Part shown: positions 42,759 to 52,658 of the stretch, piece after piece
Layout of the letters: each line of letters begins with the position of its first letter
Numbering within the stretch: position 1 is the first letter of the stretch
Assembly (NCBI RefSeq): GCF_032854445.1
Contig: NC_088305.1
Coordinates: 21,926,955-21,990,954 of the forward strand
From: Liolophura sinensis
Taxonomy: Eukaryota; Mollusca; Polyplacophora; Chitonida; Chitonidae
Direction of reading: 5' to 3'
Length of the DNA: 64,000 bases
Notes under the pieces: generated by a model
What the model was told of the DNA's origin: nothing
Seen by the model: only the letters and a program-made list of their open reading frames with translations
Database searches by the model: none
Translations under genes and position numbers: made by a program

Positions 42759-43820
42759 TCAGCGAGGAAATAAAAGTGGCGGATGTATCAAATGATGGAC
42801 ATGTAAGAACTCTCGTTTGTGAGCCGGGTAGTTGGCTTCACTTTTCGATAGGCCTCGACTAGCATAGGCGATAACTCGAAGTCCAGAGTCGTGTACTTGA
42901 TACAGTACTGCACCGATACCTGTACCATGTGTAATTCGAAGAGAGGGGACATATCTTAAAACCGGAGCAGTCGACAACTTTGCCTTTAGGGTGTCGGACG
43001 CTTCTTGGCATGCGGTGGTCCATTTATCATCAATTGGGGTCTTTAAGGTGATATCCTCTTTCTTAGGTGATTTTCAGAGCCTTATTAAGGTTTTGCGTGG
43101 GATGTACCCAGAGGTGAGTGTCTTTAATGGCCTGCATAAACGGCTAAAGTCTTTCACATACCTCTGGTAGTACCCTGCGAAGCCTAGGAAACTCTTCAGC
43201 TCACCAACGTTGTCAGGTACTGGCCATTCCATGACTGCACTAATCTTTGTTGGATCTGGTCGAATGCCGTCCTTGGAACACACATGGCCAAAGTGGGTCA
43301 CTGTTATTTGGAAAAATTTGCATTTTCCAGGATCAAGTTTCAAACCAAACTTTCTTAACCGGTTAAGTGTTCGAAAGAGGCGTTCTTCATGTTGTTGTAT
43401 GTCGGATGCAAAAATTATTAAGTCATCCATATACACAACAAACTCTGTTAAGTTTAAGTCACCCACGCAACGCTCCATCAGTCGCTGAAATGTTAACGGG
43501 CTATTTACAAGTCCCATGCTCATCCTGCTATACTCAAAGGGCCCAAATGGGCAGGTAAATGCGGTGTACTGAGCTGATTTTGGGGTCCATGGGTACTGTG
43601 TAAAAAGCAGACTTTACATCCAGTTGCGTGAACCATGATGAGCCGTGAAGTGCCGCCAGTAAGTCTTCGACTTTTGGGATAGGGTATGGATCCCTGATTG
43701 TTCTGGCGTTCAATTTACGGTAGTCACATAAGCGTTGGCTTCCCGATTTCTTTCGGACAAGCACAATCGGGCTGGCAAATGGGTTGTTTGAAAGCTTGAT
43801 AATGTCCACAAGTTGTTGAA
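42759..43820 (-). pseudogene. Ty3/Gypsy RT and RNase H region
   Basis: The minus strand reads PFASPIVLVRKKSGSQRLCD, LDVKSAFYTV, MSMGLVNSPLTFQRLME, EFVVYMDDLIIFA and LGFAGYYQRYVKDFSRLC, then GTGIGAVLYQ and YASRGLSKSEANYPAHKREF. These are the standard RT motifs (catalytic YMDD intact) and the start of Gypsy RNase H. Frame breaks are at about 43530 (YTVPMDPK to FAPFGL-equivalent) and about 43050. The domain order gag, RT, RNase H, integrase on this strand is interrupted by the Penelope-like element. Confidence 0.85.
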
Positions 43821-44089
43821 TATGGCGGCGCGCATCTTCTTAGTCTTGGGGTCGAATAGGTCTTGCTCTTTCACGAAATGGCAGGGTATCAGTCAGATCA
43901 GTGCGATGTTCAGTCTGATCTGTTCTACCTATGTCAAATTCCTGAGTGGCAAAGACCTCCCTTATGCTGTTCAGTCTCTTGATTATTCTTTGTTTATCAT
44001 CCTCATGTAGGGGGGAGTTTTCAAAGTCAAACTTAAGCTCATTGCCTTCATTTCTTTGTTGGCTTTGTGCATGAGATGAAAAGCAATAG

Positions 44090-44760
44090 GCTGCACCTTA
44101 TGACCGATACATCCGTCTTCGCGTAAAATTGCCTAAAGAAGTGTCGGTGAGGAAGTGTACATCATAGCCTTGGTATTTCCAGATACTTCTCTTCGATCGG
44201 AGGTACCAGTGGTCATAGGTACAAACACATTCCGTGCATTGGCTGAGAACAGTCTGAAGAAAGGGCAAACATCCTCTCGCTTAACCATGCCAGTCCGTAC
44301 TGAAGTGGCACATATATACCAGAGTATAGTGCCCAACTCAGATGGCTGGGGTCAGTCCAACTAATGGGTTCAAAACCTGTCACCGTCCCAACAGGCCAGA
44401 TTATGGAGATTCGTGGTGTGACCCGTAAAGTTGATGTTCCACCTACTGTAGATACGGTGGTATTAAAAGAATCTCTCAACCACTCAACAGTACCAAGTGC
44501 AAAGCTAGCCATAAAAAACTCCCTTGTTTCTGCCACAGGATAGCCGGTGAAAGAATTGGTACAGTACATGTCTAACGAAGACATCACTATTAAGCCTAAG
44601 AAAACTATTGCAGACCTGTACATTCCACACGAGGTTAACCTGATCGACTGGGTGTATAACCGAATGCTGGAAGATGACGACACCAGTCTCCCTAATAAGG
44701 CCTGTCCTCCTGTCCCATCTATCTTGAGAGCTGTTTCAAGCTCGCTATAGTGTGATAAGA
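44090..44760 (+). pseudogene. Gypsy protease/linker fragment in the opposite orientation
   Basis: The plus strand reads ALVFPDTSLRSEVPVVIGTN followed by VAHIYQSIVPNSDGWGQSN and, after stops, SNEDITIKPKKTIADLY and IPHEVNLIDWV. The pattern PVVIGTN after a hydrophobic strand resembles the end of Gypsy proteases, and IKPK..IA.LY the linker to RT. Its orientation is opposite to the surrounding Gypsy remnants, so it is either an inverted segment or a second Gypsy copy. Confidence 0.5.
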
Positions 44761-44789
44761 GAGATGCATGAAATAAAATGATCTGCAAA

Positions 44790-45264
44790 CAGTCGTGACC
44801 TGTGATCCACTGTCAGCAAGTGCGGTACAGGTAATGCCCTCCAGTTGCATTTGTGTTTCACAGGCAGGACCAACGAGCGATCAGATTATTCCATGCTCAT
44901 AAATACCACTACTGCCCTGAACATAACATTCAGCCAGAACTTCATTTGGCCCCACCGCAACGGTGCGCCTGCTGTTGTTCTTGGCCACTATGTGAACCCC
45001 ACGAACAACATCTACACCTACCAATGATATTTCAAGACCCAGTGGGAGATTTTCTGAGTCCGGTACACATAGTTGCATCTTGCCTTTACCCAGCTGTTTC
45101 CATTTGGGGCTATTTAGCTTGCCCCTTAATTCCATAGATTCGCCAGCAGGTATCTTAACCTTGCTATTTTGCCGCAAGGTGACATACCCGAAGGAGTGTG
45201 CAGAGAATCGAGGTAATACAGGTGTTGTTTGTGATTCAGTTCCATTATGATCATCATTGTTCAT
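44790..45264 (-). pseudogene. Gypsy protease-RT linker remnant
   Basis: The minus strand reads RQNSKVKIPAGESMELRGK, GKGKMQLCVPDSENLPLGLE and HIVAKNNSRRTVAVGPNE then LAECYV. Domains of this composition sit between protease and RT in mollusc-type Gypsy elements. The protease active site (DTG/DSG) was not found, so it is probably deleted between gag and this block. Confidence 0.5.
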
Positions 45265-45334
45265 TGGTGTAGGACGGTTTGAGGAAGCCTGGGTCTCTGG
45301 TTGTCCTTTTACTGCCTCAGAAACCCCTCGGAGT

Positions 45335-46055
45335 TTAAACCCTCAGAGGTGGGGTTTGACCTATTTTGGCGAATTTGTGTGTAAAAATCATCTCTCCCCT
45401 TGTTGCGTTGCCAAACCAAGCCTGATTTGGACAATTTCGGCACCTGGATCTGCTATGATCCCACTGTCCGCAGTTGTAACAGAACCTGCGAAATTTGGTT
45501 GTCTTCTGACAATTTGTCTTGGGCTCTTGTTCCTTGTTTCTCACCAGATGGTTCTGATCAGGTTGTTTGTTAATCGAGTGAGTTTGACTTACAAGGGAAA
45601 AGATGTTTTGTATGTGAGCCTTAAAGTGTTGGAGTTCAGAACTACCAGACTTCACTGTCTCAGAAGCATTTTGTACATGGCTTCGGGCTTTTGCCTGGGT
45701 GGGAAATAGCACATCGTCTTTCCCTACATCCCTAACTGCATTCATGAGTTCCGGGGGTGATGGAGATGCACCAGTTTGAAAACGTGCATTCAAAATGCTA
45801 TACACGTTTGGGTTCTGATTGGTCGTGCGAAACTGTGTAAGTCGAGTTTGATCGATTTCAGTCTGAGACATGGGCTTTCTTAGTCTGAGTCTGTGACAGC
45901 AAACTGCTCATCAACCGCTGACGTTTGGATGATGCAGCCAGCATCTGGTCAGCCTGAATTATGCGCATTTGTTGGCACCATTCTTCGAGAGAACTTCCCC
46001 CAATCTTCACCGGATAGGTTCCAGAGAATGGCTTCAATCGGTAAAAGTGGGGCAT
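45335..46055 (-). pseudogene. Gypsy gag with a CCHC zinc knuckle
   Basis: Two overlapping minus-strand frames. The first (46055-45858) has MPHFYRLKPFSGTYPVKIGG and SLEEWCQQMR, where SG..P..I...SFEEW-type gag starts are expected. The second (45871-45335) has a low-complexity part and the knuckle CYNCGQWDHSRSRC. Gag coats the element RNA. A frameshift near 45865 separates the two. Upstream LTR and primer site were not identified. Confidence 0.75.
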
Positions 46056-46208
46056 TGGCCTTTCTCAAAAGATGGGCATTTGCTGAGCCCCTGGAGGGGC
46101 TTGCTTTGGGCTGTGCGCCGAACTTGTATGTGGATCAACTGATGTGCTGGCTGCCGAGTGAACATGGACTGTTGTCACATGGGGTAACAGTAGAAAGTTA
46201 GATGACCC

Positions 46209-46220
46209 AGTTTATCCCCC
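46209..46220 (+). repeat. Left TSD of the SINE at 46221
   Basis: AGTTTATCCCCC, repeated exactly at 46471-46482. Confidence 0.92.
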
Positions 46221-46470
46221 GAGGCCTCCGTGGCTCAGTTGGTTAGCGCGCTAGCACAGCGTAATGACCCAGGAGTCTCTCACCAATGCGGTCGATGTGA
46301 GTTCAAGTCCAGCTCATGTGGGAAGGTGTGTCAGCAACCTGCGGATGGTCGTGGGTTTCCACCGGGCTCTGCCCGGTTTCCGCCCACCATAATGCTGGCC
46401 GCCATCGTATAAGTGAAATATTCTTGAGTACGGCGTAAAACACCAATCAAAAAAAAAAAAAGAAAAAAAA
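46221..46470 (+). mobile_element. tRNA-derived SINE (poly-A tail type), complete
   Basis: 250 bp with a tRNA-like head. Box A is in TGGCTCAGTTGGTTAGCGCG and box B in GAGTTCAAGTCC. The body includes AACCTGCGGATGGTCGTGGG and CCCACCATAATGCTGGC, and the end is GTGAAATATTCTTGAGTACG followed by GCGTAAAACACCAATC and an A-rich tail. It is flanked by 12-bp TSDs (AGTTTATCCCCC). It should be transcribed by RNA polymerase III from the internal boxes. Confidence 0.92.
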
Positions 46471-46482
46471 AGTTTATCCCCC
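46471..46482 (+). repeat. Right TSD of the SINE at 46221
   Basis: AGTTTATCCCCC, identical to 46209-46220. Confidence 0.92.
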
Positions 46483-47223
46483 TGATGGGTACAAATACAT
46501 TTTATAGTGCCAGGTCATATCTCATATATAACAAGACATGCTGGTCTATGCCAGCTGACCTTCACATCCAACCAAAACATAACATTTTTAAATTACTCTT
46601 TTGATCATTTAACATACAGGTCAGGTTACAGGTAGACTAATGTATGCAATAATAATCTGAGTAGTAAATTGTTATACTAGGGGTTTTATACATATTGTAC
46701 AACCCAGAACGCATGAGGAACAATGATACGGGTTAGGCATGATAACCACATGTATGTGATGGATGTGACATGTCATTGCATGGTATGTGCTGGTAAACCC
46801 TTGTTCTTAAGGTTGTCAAAATGTCAAATTACGCATTTAGACAGAATAACACATTATGACGGAAACATTTAAACATGGTAACCATTTATCAATCCATTTA
46901 TATGTATACAATTCCTTATAAGGGAACAATAATTGACTAGGTCTACATCAGTGGGACGATATAACATCAACATGCTTGTCAGATAGGGGATTTTGATAAT
47001 ATCTATACACTGACCACGATATTACCACACGTATATCAACTGTATATACAAAGTTTATATGCATATATCAACAATAATAACAAATGCGTACTGACTGGCC
47101 ATAGAGAACATGTACACTCGACTCAAAATGTCTAAGCCTAGAAGTATGATAAATTTCAGTATATGTGCATCTGCAGTGATATTTAATTTCTGTGGATTGT
47201 GATGTTAGGATATTCACGGATAT
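46483..47223. other. Unassigned AT-rich sequence
   Basis: About 740 bases upstream (in minus-strand sense) of gag. It might include the 5' LTR or leader of the Gypsy remnant. No LTR ends or coding frame were confirmed. Confidence 0.35.
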
Positions 47224-47440
47224 AAGCGACATTCCTATACCATTCGTAGTCCGTAAAGGGCGTTCCAAGTCGATAATCGCAAGATCCATTTCCACAACAA
47301 CGTTTAACACTAACTCCCAAAAACAAAGGTATGTAAGAAATTATACAAATAAGAAATAAAGCCGGTAACACACGAGAGAAGCGATCATCAGTTTTCAATG
47401 ATGCCGGGCAGACAATGAATATTCCAGGCATGAATTCCAT
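47224..47440 (-). repeat. 210-bp dispersed repeat, copy B
   Basis: The same block as 39446-39660. The minus-strand frame is open here too (MEFMPGIFIVCPASLKTDD through CDYRLGTPFTDYEWY). It ends at the LINE 3' UTR fragment. Confidence 0.7.
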
Positions 47441-47718
47441 ATCATAAAATATAAATTTGAATTGTCTGAAATATTTACAGATAAAAGTTATATACATATA
47501 GCTTTCCAGATATACTATTTTTTAAATGTGCCAGTTTTCGAGTTTTGACTGTTTTTTCTTTTCTGATTTTTAACGTTTGTACTTTTTGTTTTATTTTTGA
47601 TGTTCTCACTGCCATTTGGAAAACCTGAACCGTGTCATGCTTTCACCTTGTTCTCGCCACGATATGGCTGAAATATTGCCGATGTGGCGTTAAGCCATAC
47701 CCATTCATTCATTCATTC
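47440..47718 (+). mobile_element. LINE 3' UTR insertion, 5'-truncated at the ORF2 stop
   Basis: It begins with ATCATAAAATATAAATTT, the end of ORF2, and runs to the CATTCATTCATTC tail. No clear TSD: the left flank is repeat B and the right flank starts TGTCAGGAAGCGG. Confidence 0.88.
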
Positions 47719-48257
47719 TGTCAGGAAGCGGTTACTTAGGTGTAAGTGTAAAAGACCCAGATCACACTGTATAACGTTCACATGGCTTTATTCTGAAGAA
47801 GAGTAAAAACGGAATTCTGTTAAGACATAAGTAAAACGTGGCGGTCGTCTCAAGGATGGTAAATGAGTGCACGATTTAAATAACAACAAATCATAATTAA
47901 TTTTTCATGGCATACTCTAAATTAAGTGAAATAAAGTAATACAGTGTGTTTAAATGAATTGTGACATGAGTTTGCGTTACACAAATGTGAACTAAATGAA
48001 ATAAATGTATATATGCTTTTGTAACCCGGTGGAACATGCTTCCATGGCCATTTGGATCCAACACCCTGGGGAGAGCCAATTAGATGAATTAGATCAACAA
48101 ATTTTGGTGTGCGATGAATTGTATTGAAACGAAGGTACCAAAAAAAAACCAATGACATCGATGACAGATGTATCAGGCGGTTGAGCATACAGTACTTGAG
48201 CACTTTACTGTTTACCTTACAATACCCAGAGAACAGCATACCTCTATGAACTTATGG
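47719..48257. other. Flank with two segments repeated downstream of the hAT element
   Basis: About 47797-47875 matches about 54460-54545, and about 48063-48140 matches 53653-53727 almost exactly. All are in the same orientation but in swapped order. No gene is recognised. Confidence 0.5.
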
Positions 48258-48265
48258 TATATGTA
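48258..48265 (+). repeat. Left TSD of the hAT element
   Basis: TATATGTA; the partner at 52651-52658 is TGTATGTA (7 of 8 match). Eight bases is the hAT standard. Confidence 0.75.
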
Positions 48266-48599
48266 TCAGGGTTCGCACGCCTCCTGGAAAGTCCTGGAAA
48301 CTCCTTGAAAAAAAAAATCCGACCTGGAAACTCCTGGAAAGTCCTGGAATTTAAATAAAAACTCCTGGAAAGTCCTGAAATTCTGATAAATATAAAAAAA
48401 CTAGCCGGTCGGTAATCTAACGCTGTTTGTGCAAGGGAGATAACTTTGCATTTTTACGACATTAACGTATGTTATATATAAACCGTAAAGCGTTCTAACT
48501 TTTAACGACAGTTGGCTTTACTTTCTGTCTCGAGGTCCCGCCAAATTTCTCCGTTTCTTTGTTCTGATTACTGAAGTGGGTCACGGGCTATTTGTCATC

Positions 48600-49264
48600 A
48601 TGCCTCCAGGCAAATGTTTATTCAACCCACGTTGGCTGAAACAGGCTGAGTACGCCAGATGGCTGGAGTCGGACCCAGGAAACAAATTAAGCGCCAAATG
48701 CAAGATCTGCGTTAAATCGATTGACGTATCAAACATGGGAGAACCAGCATTGCGCAGTCATGCCAAGGGACAGAAACACCAACAACGTCTCGAGGAATTA
48801 TCTTCTGGATTTGTCATTAGAGACTTTTTTCAACCTAAACGCACAACTGCCACAATAACAGCACAGTCATGTGAAGATCTCCCTACGACCTCTGCAGCCT
48901 CAAGTACCGGTAGACCAACTTCGACTTCCGTGCCTAGTTTTGTAACAAAGTCGGAATGTTTGCACGCGGAAATATTGTGGACACTAAAAGTGATCGCATC
49001 TCATTACTCCTTCAAATCCTGTGCAGATACCCAGCACCTGTTTGCAGAAATGTTCCCAGACTCTGATATAGCCAAACAGTTTGCTTGTGGCGAGAGGAAA
49101 TGTGCGTATTTATGTACATTCGGAATCGCGCCATACCTGAAACACAGACTGTCAAAAAAATCTCAGACGCAGACGGTTACGTCCTCCTCTTCGACGAAAG
49201 TTTAAACAAGGTGACTAGAAATAAGCAAATGGACATACACGCCAGGATTTGGGATGAAGGACTG
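48600..49264 (+). CDS. hAT transposase exon 1 (one-base frameshift)
   Basis: Starts MPPGKCLFNPRWLKQ. It has a BED-like zinc finger (CKICVKSIDV...ALRSHAKGQKHQQR), a Ser/Thr-rich linker and the start of the catalytic fold with YVLLFDESLN, where D is the first catalytic Asp. The A-run of seven at 49154-49160 puts the second half in another frame; an eighth A would restore one 222-codon exon. This is either a real lesion or a homopolymer sequencing error. The exon ends at a GT donor (ACTG|GTATGT, exon end 49264) in phase 0. The frame of exon 2 fits exactly. Confidence 0.82.
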
Positions 49265-50059
49265 GTATGTACATGTACTAGAATTGATTTTTTTTTTTAT
49301 TGCGAGCCATTTTAACCATTACGTCTAGCCAGCCTGCAGAAGTGTAGGCCTCTTGTCAGGGACTTTTCCCCTTTTATGCCAGACTGTCGAGCTGTCATAT
49401 ATTTAGAACAGCCATAATACAGATCTGACACGGCCATTGATAATTAATATCCCTTGTTTCTCGTGCCCCTATCTCCTGTATTTTTATCTTTGTTAAAATA
49501 ATTGGGATTTGTAAAGTTTATGGATCGACTGATCCTTGACGTCACCGGAAGAGCTGCTTCTCTTTAAGTACATATTGAAAAGCTGCTTCTTCATTGGACG
49601 GCTGTGATTCCCACGGTCCAAATTGGGGAAAAGATCCGCCAACTTCACTTTAGCTAAATAATTAAAATACATGGAGGATTTTGTCATTATTCTAGAATTT
49701 TTATAATTTCCTTTTCTCTAAGTTTATATGTATTTTAGGCCAAAATTCATGATTAATACTCAATAATAATCGTATCTAGCTTATTTGTTTTTTGTTGAAC
49801 AGGTCATGAAAAATAAGATATTAACTATCAATGGCTCAAAATCAAGAAAGAAAATAAAAGCTGACTTTTGCCTCGCTTTGCATGTGTATTTTTAATTAAA
49901 TGTATTAACACAATTGAACCAGTTACATTATCATTGTTTGAGCACATGGGACAGCTTTAGTATTTGGTGCTAGCCTTGCATATGTTGCTCATCATGCTAG
50001 GAAAATAAATCTTTTGATATATGATGATTTATTTAAGTTTAATCCTTTTCTCTTTTCAG
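49265..50059 (+). other. Phase-0 intron of the hAT transposase gene
   Basis: 795 bases, donor GTATGT and acceptor CCTTTTCTCTTTTCAG. Joining the exons restores the continuous hAT sequence IWDEGL|VGTHYFTSLFMGHA. Confidence 0.82.
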
Positions 50060-51784
50060 GTTGGCACCCATTACTTCACCTCTCTATTCATGGGACATGC
50101 CACAGCTGAGGACATGATCGAACACTTTGAAACTGGCACGGACGGGCTCAATATGAGAAGACTTCTACAGCTGTCCATGGATGGACCTTCCGTCAACTGG
50201 AAATTTCATCGCATGTTCCAAACCAAGATCTCTTCCACTTATGACCACTTTCTTCTGAATGTTGGGAGCTGTGGGCTTCATATCGTACATGGAGCATTTA
50301 AGGATGGTGCAAGTGCATCTGGTTGGCAGATTCAGGATGTGTTGAGAGGCCTTTACACGTTATTCAAGGACACGCCTGCACGAAGGGAAGATTTCATTAA
50401 ATGTACAGAATCAACCACTTTCCCAATGAAATTTTGCCCCCACAGATGGGTGGAGAATGTTCCTGTGGTTGAACGAGCACTCTCCATATGGCTTAACATT
50501 CAGAAGTATGTGAAACAGGTTAATAAAGGACATTGTGACAACCCAAAGACAGTTTCATACAGGACTGTATCAGATGCAACCAAAGACAAGATTATTGTTG
50601 TAAAACTTTTGTCATTTTTGTCTATTGCCAAAACTATTCAGCCATTTTTGACACAATACCAAACTGACAAACCAATGCTACCATTCCTGGCTGAGGATTT
50701 GTTTCGTCTGATACGATCTTTAATGAAAAGGTTCCTCAAAGAAGATGTGGACATAAGCACGGTAAACAAACTTGTTAAGGTCAATCTTGAAGACAAAGAT
50801 CTTCACAAGAGCTACACTGATGTTGATCTCGGGTTTGCGGCAGAAAAGGAGCTCAAGAAAATCAAGAGCTCTTCCTCTGGGCCTAAAGTTAGTGACAGAG
50901 AGATCCTTGAGCTACGCATGCAATGCAAAGGGTTTCTTATCAAACTTGTTAGCAAGCTCCTTGAAAAATCTCCTCTTAAATACCCCCTTACTTTGCAAAT
51001 TTCTTGTTTGGACCCAAGACAAATGGCAACAAACAAAACCGTGTGCATCACTAACATGAAAAAACTGTTGGCCACATTACTGGACGCCAACCAAATGCGT
51101 GGAGGAGCATCTGCATGCGACACTGTACTCCTACAGTTTGAAGAATTTCTGGAAACAACTGTTATTGGTAACATGTCAACATTTTCCAACTTTGACCCAC
51201 ATAAACCTGAGAGTAGACTAGATGCCCTGATGTTTGAATCTGTTGCCCTAAATCAGCGAATGGCACCTTTGTGGAATGTTATGAAAAACCTTCTTCTCCT
51301 GTCGCATGGACAAGCGACGGTCGAAAGAGGCTTCTCAGTGAACCGACAGATTGAAACAGAAAACATGATTGAACAAACTGTTGTATCTGAACGACATGTG
51401 TGTGATCACCTCAAGGGAATCGGCGGATTGAAAAACATTGAAGTAACAAAGGAAATGTTGACGTACTGTTCTTCTGCTAGACAGAAGTATTCCTTGTACT
51501 TAGATTCCCAGAGGGAAGAGAAACTTAATGCAGAAAAACTTGCCAAAAGAAAGCATGTTCTGGACACAATAGATGAACTGAAAACAAAGCGTAAGCGCAT
51601 TGAAAGAGACATTGAATCCTTGACACAATCTGCAGATAAATTTGCAGAAAAAGCAGAAGAGACAGGGCAGTTGGACTTTGTTACAAAGTCCAACAGTTTG
51701 CGAAGAACAGCGAAGCAGAAGAAACAAGAACTTGCCACCATTGCTTCTACCTTGGATGAGAGACTGCAAGAGTTAAAAAAGTGA
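50060..51784 (+). CDS. hAT transposase exon 2
   Basis: 574 codons plus stop, open throughout. It begins VGTHYFTSLFMGHATAEDM. MDGPSVNWKFHRMF gives the second catalytic Asp region, then CGLHIVHGAFKDG and CPHRWVENVPVVERA. The C-terminal hAT dimerisation block is LLLLSHGQATVERGFSVNRQ. A long charged coiled coil follows (about the last 90 residues; KLAKRKHVLDTIDELK and similar). The full protein would be about 796 residues with exon 1. Role: cut-and-paste transposition in the nucleus. Closest type by recognition: ZBED-like hAT of invertebrates. Confidence 0.88.
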   Translation, partial: VGTHYFTSLFMGHATAEDMIEHFETGTDGLNMRRLLQLSMDGPSVNWKFHRMFQTKISSTYDHFLLNVGSCGLHIVHGAFKDGASASGWQIQDVLRGLYTLFKDTPARREDFIKCTESTTFPMKFCPHRWVENVPVVERALSIWLNIQKYVKQVNKGHCDNPKTVSYRTVSDATKDKIIVVKLLSFLSIAKTIQPFLTQYQTDKPMLPFLAEDLFRLIRSLMKRFLKEDVDISTVNKLVKVNLEDKDLHKSYTDVDLGFAAEKELKKIKSSSSGPKVSDREILELRMQCKGFLIKLVSKLLEKSPLKYPLTLQISCLDPRQMATNKTVCITNMKKLLATLLDANQMRGGASACDTVLLQFEEFLETTVIGNMSTFSNFDPHKPESRLDALMFESVALNQRMAPLWNVMKNLLLLSHGQATVERGFSVNRQIETENMIEQTVVSERHVCDHLKGIGGLKNIEVTKEMLTYCSSARQKYSLYLDSQREEKLNAEKLAKRKHVLDTIDELKTKRKRIERDIESLTQSADKFAEKAEETGQLDFVTKSNSLRRTAKQKKQELATIASTLDERLQELKK

Positions 51785-52650
51785 CTGCTGTTGGACATCT
51801 TGTCATGATCAGGGAAATCAGTTTGACTGTCTCTGTCATGTACTCCTACTTTTTATGATGCAAAACAATATTGTTGCATGAATAAAGTATCATAAACTTG
51901 TGAGATTGTCTCCCTTGTGAAAATACTAAACAGCCAGGGCAGTTAAATATACTATCACTACTTGACTTCAAATTCAAATGTAGATATCAAAATTTCACAG
52001 TTTATAATTTTGTGATTTGGGATCACAAAAACGTTTTGATGCCTGGATTGGGTCCTGGCTGTTATAAGTTTTGAAATAGACCGGTTCAGTTTAAGAATTC
52101 AGACTTGCGCATTGGTTGGGTTGGAGAGCTCTGTGAAATGTGACATCATTCAACAGGTTAGGGAGATCCACCTCTTTTGAAATGGTGGTAGAAAAGGTAT
52201 GTGTTGTCAAACCATACATATGTTTACCATGCAGGGGCATTACTGCCTTCCCCTTACATAGTATTATTGTGCAAATGAGAAGGGAATGATAGGCAATGAT
52301 TTCTTGAAAGAATGTAATTTGGTGTTTGACTGACAGGTCAAATAGTGTTGAAGTTAAATATCATTTTTTACCTCCAATTTATAAGGGGTTAATCTCCCTA
52401 AGCTGTTCTATGCACAGCAGTGTTTTGTTATATAAGTGAATTTCACAATCCTTCATTCTTAAACTGAACTGGTCTGTGGAAGTCCTTTTTGATGATGAAG
52501 GCATAACTCCGGACAACTAACTGAAATGTGGTTTGGTTTGACTTCGGCCAAAGTGAACAATTATCACTCCTGGAAAATTACTGTGACACACCTGGAAAAC
52601 TCCTGGAAAATTCCTGGAATTTCATCTGTGAATGAGTGTATGAACCCTGA

Positions 52651-52658
52651 TGTATGTA
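52651..52658 (+). repeat. Right TSD of the hAT element
   Basis: TGTATGTA, one mismatch from 48258-48265. Confidence 0.75.

Larger units (their letters stand above)
48266..52650 (+). mobile_element. hAT DNA transposon, almost intact
   Basis: 4385 bp with short terminal inverted repeats (TCAGGGTTCGCAC at the left; TCAGGGTTCATAC read inward from the right) and an 8-bp TSD with one mismatch. It encodes one two-exon transposase. Both ends carry arrays of CTCCTGGAAA-like repeats (48281-48375 and about 52566-52622), in the same plus-strand orientation rather than inverted. Confidence 0.88.
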
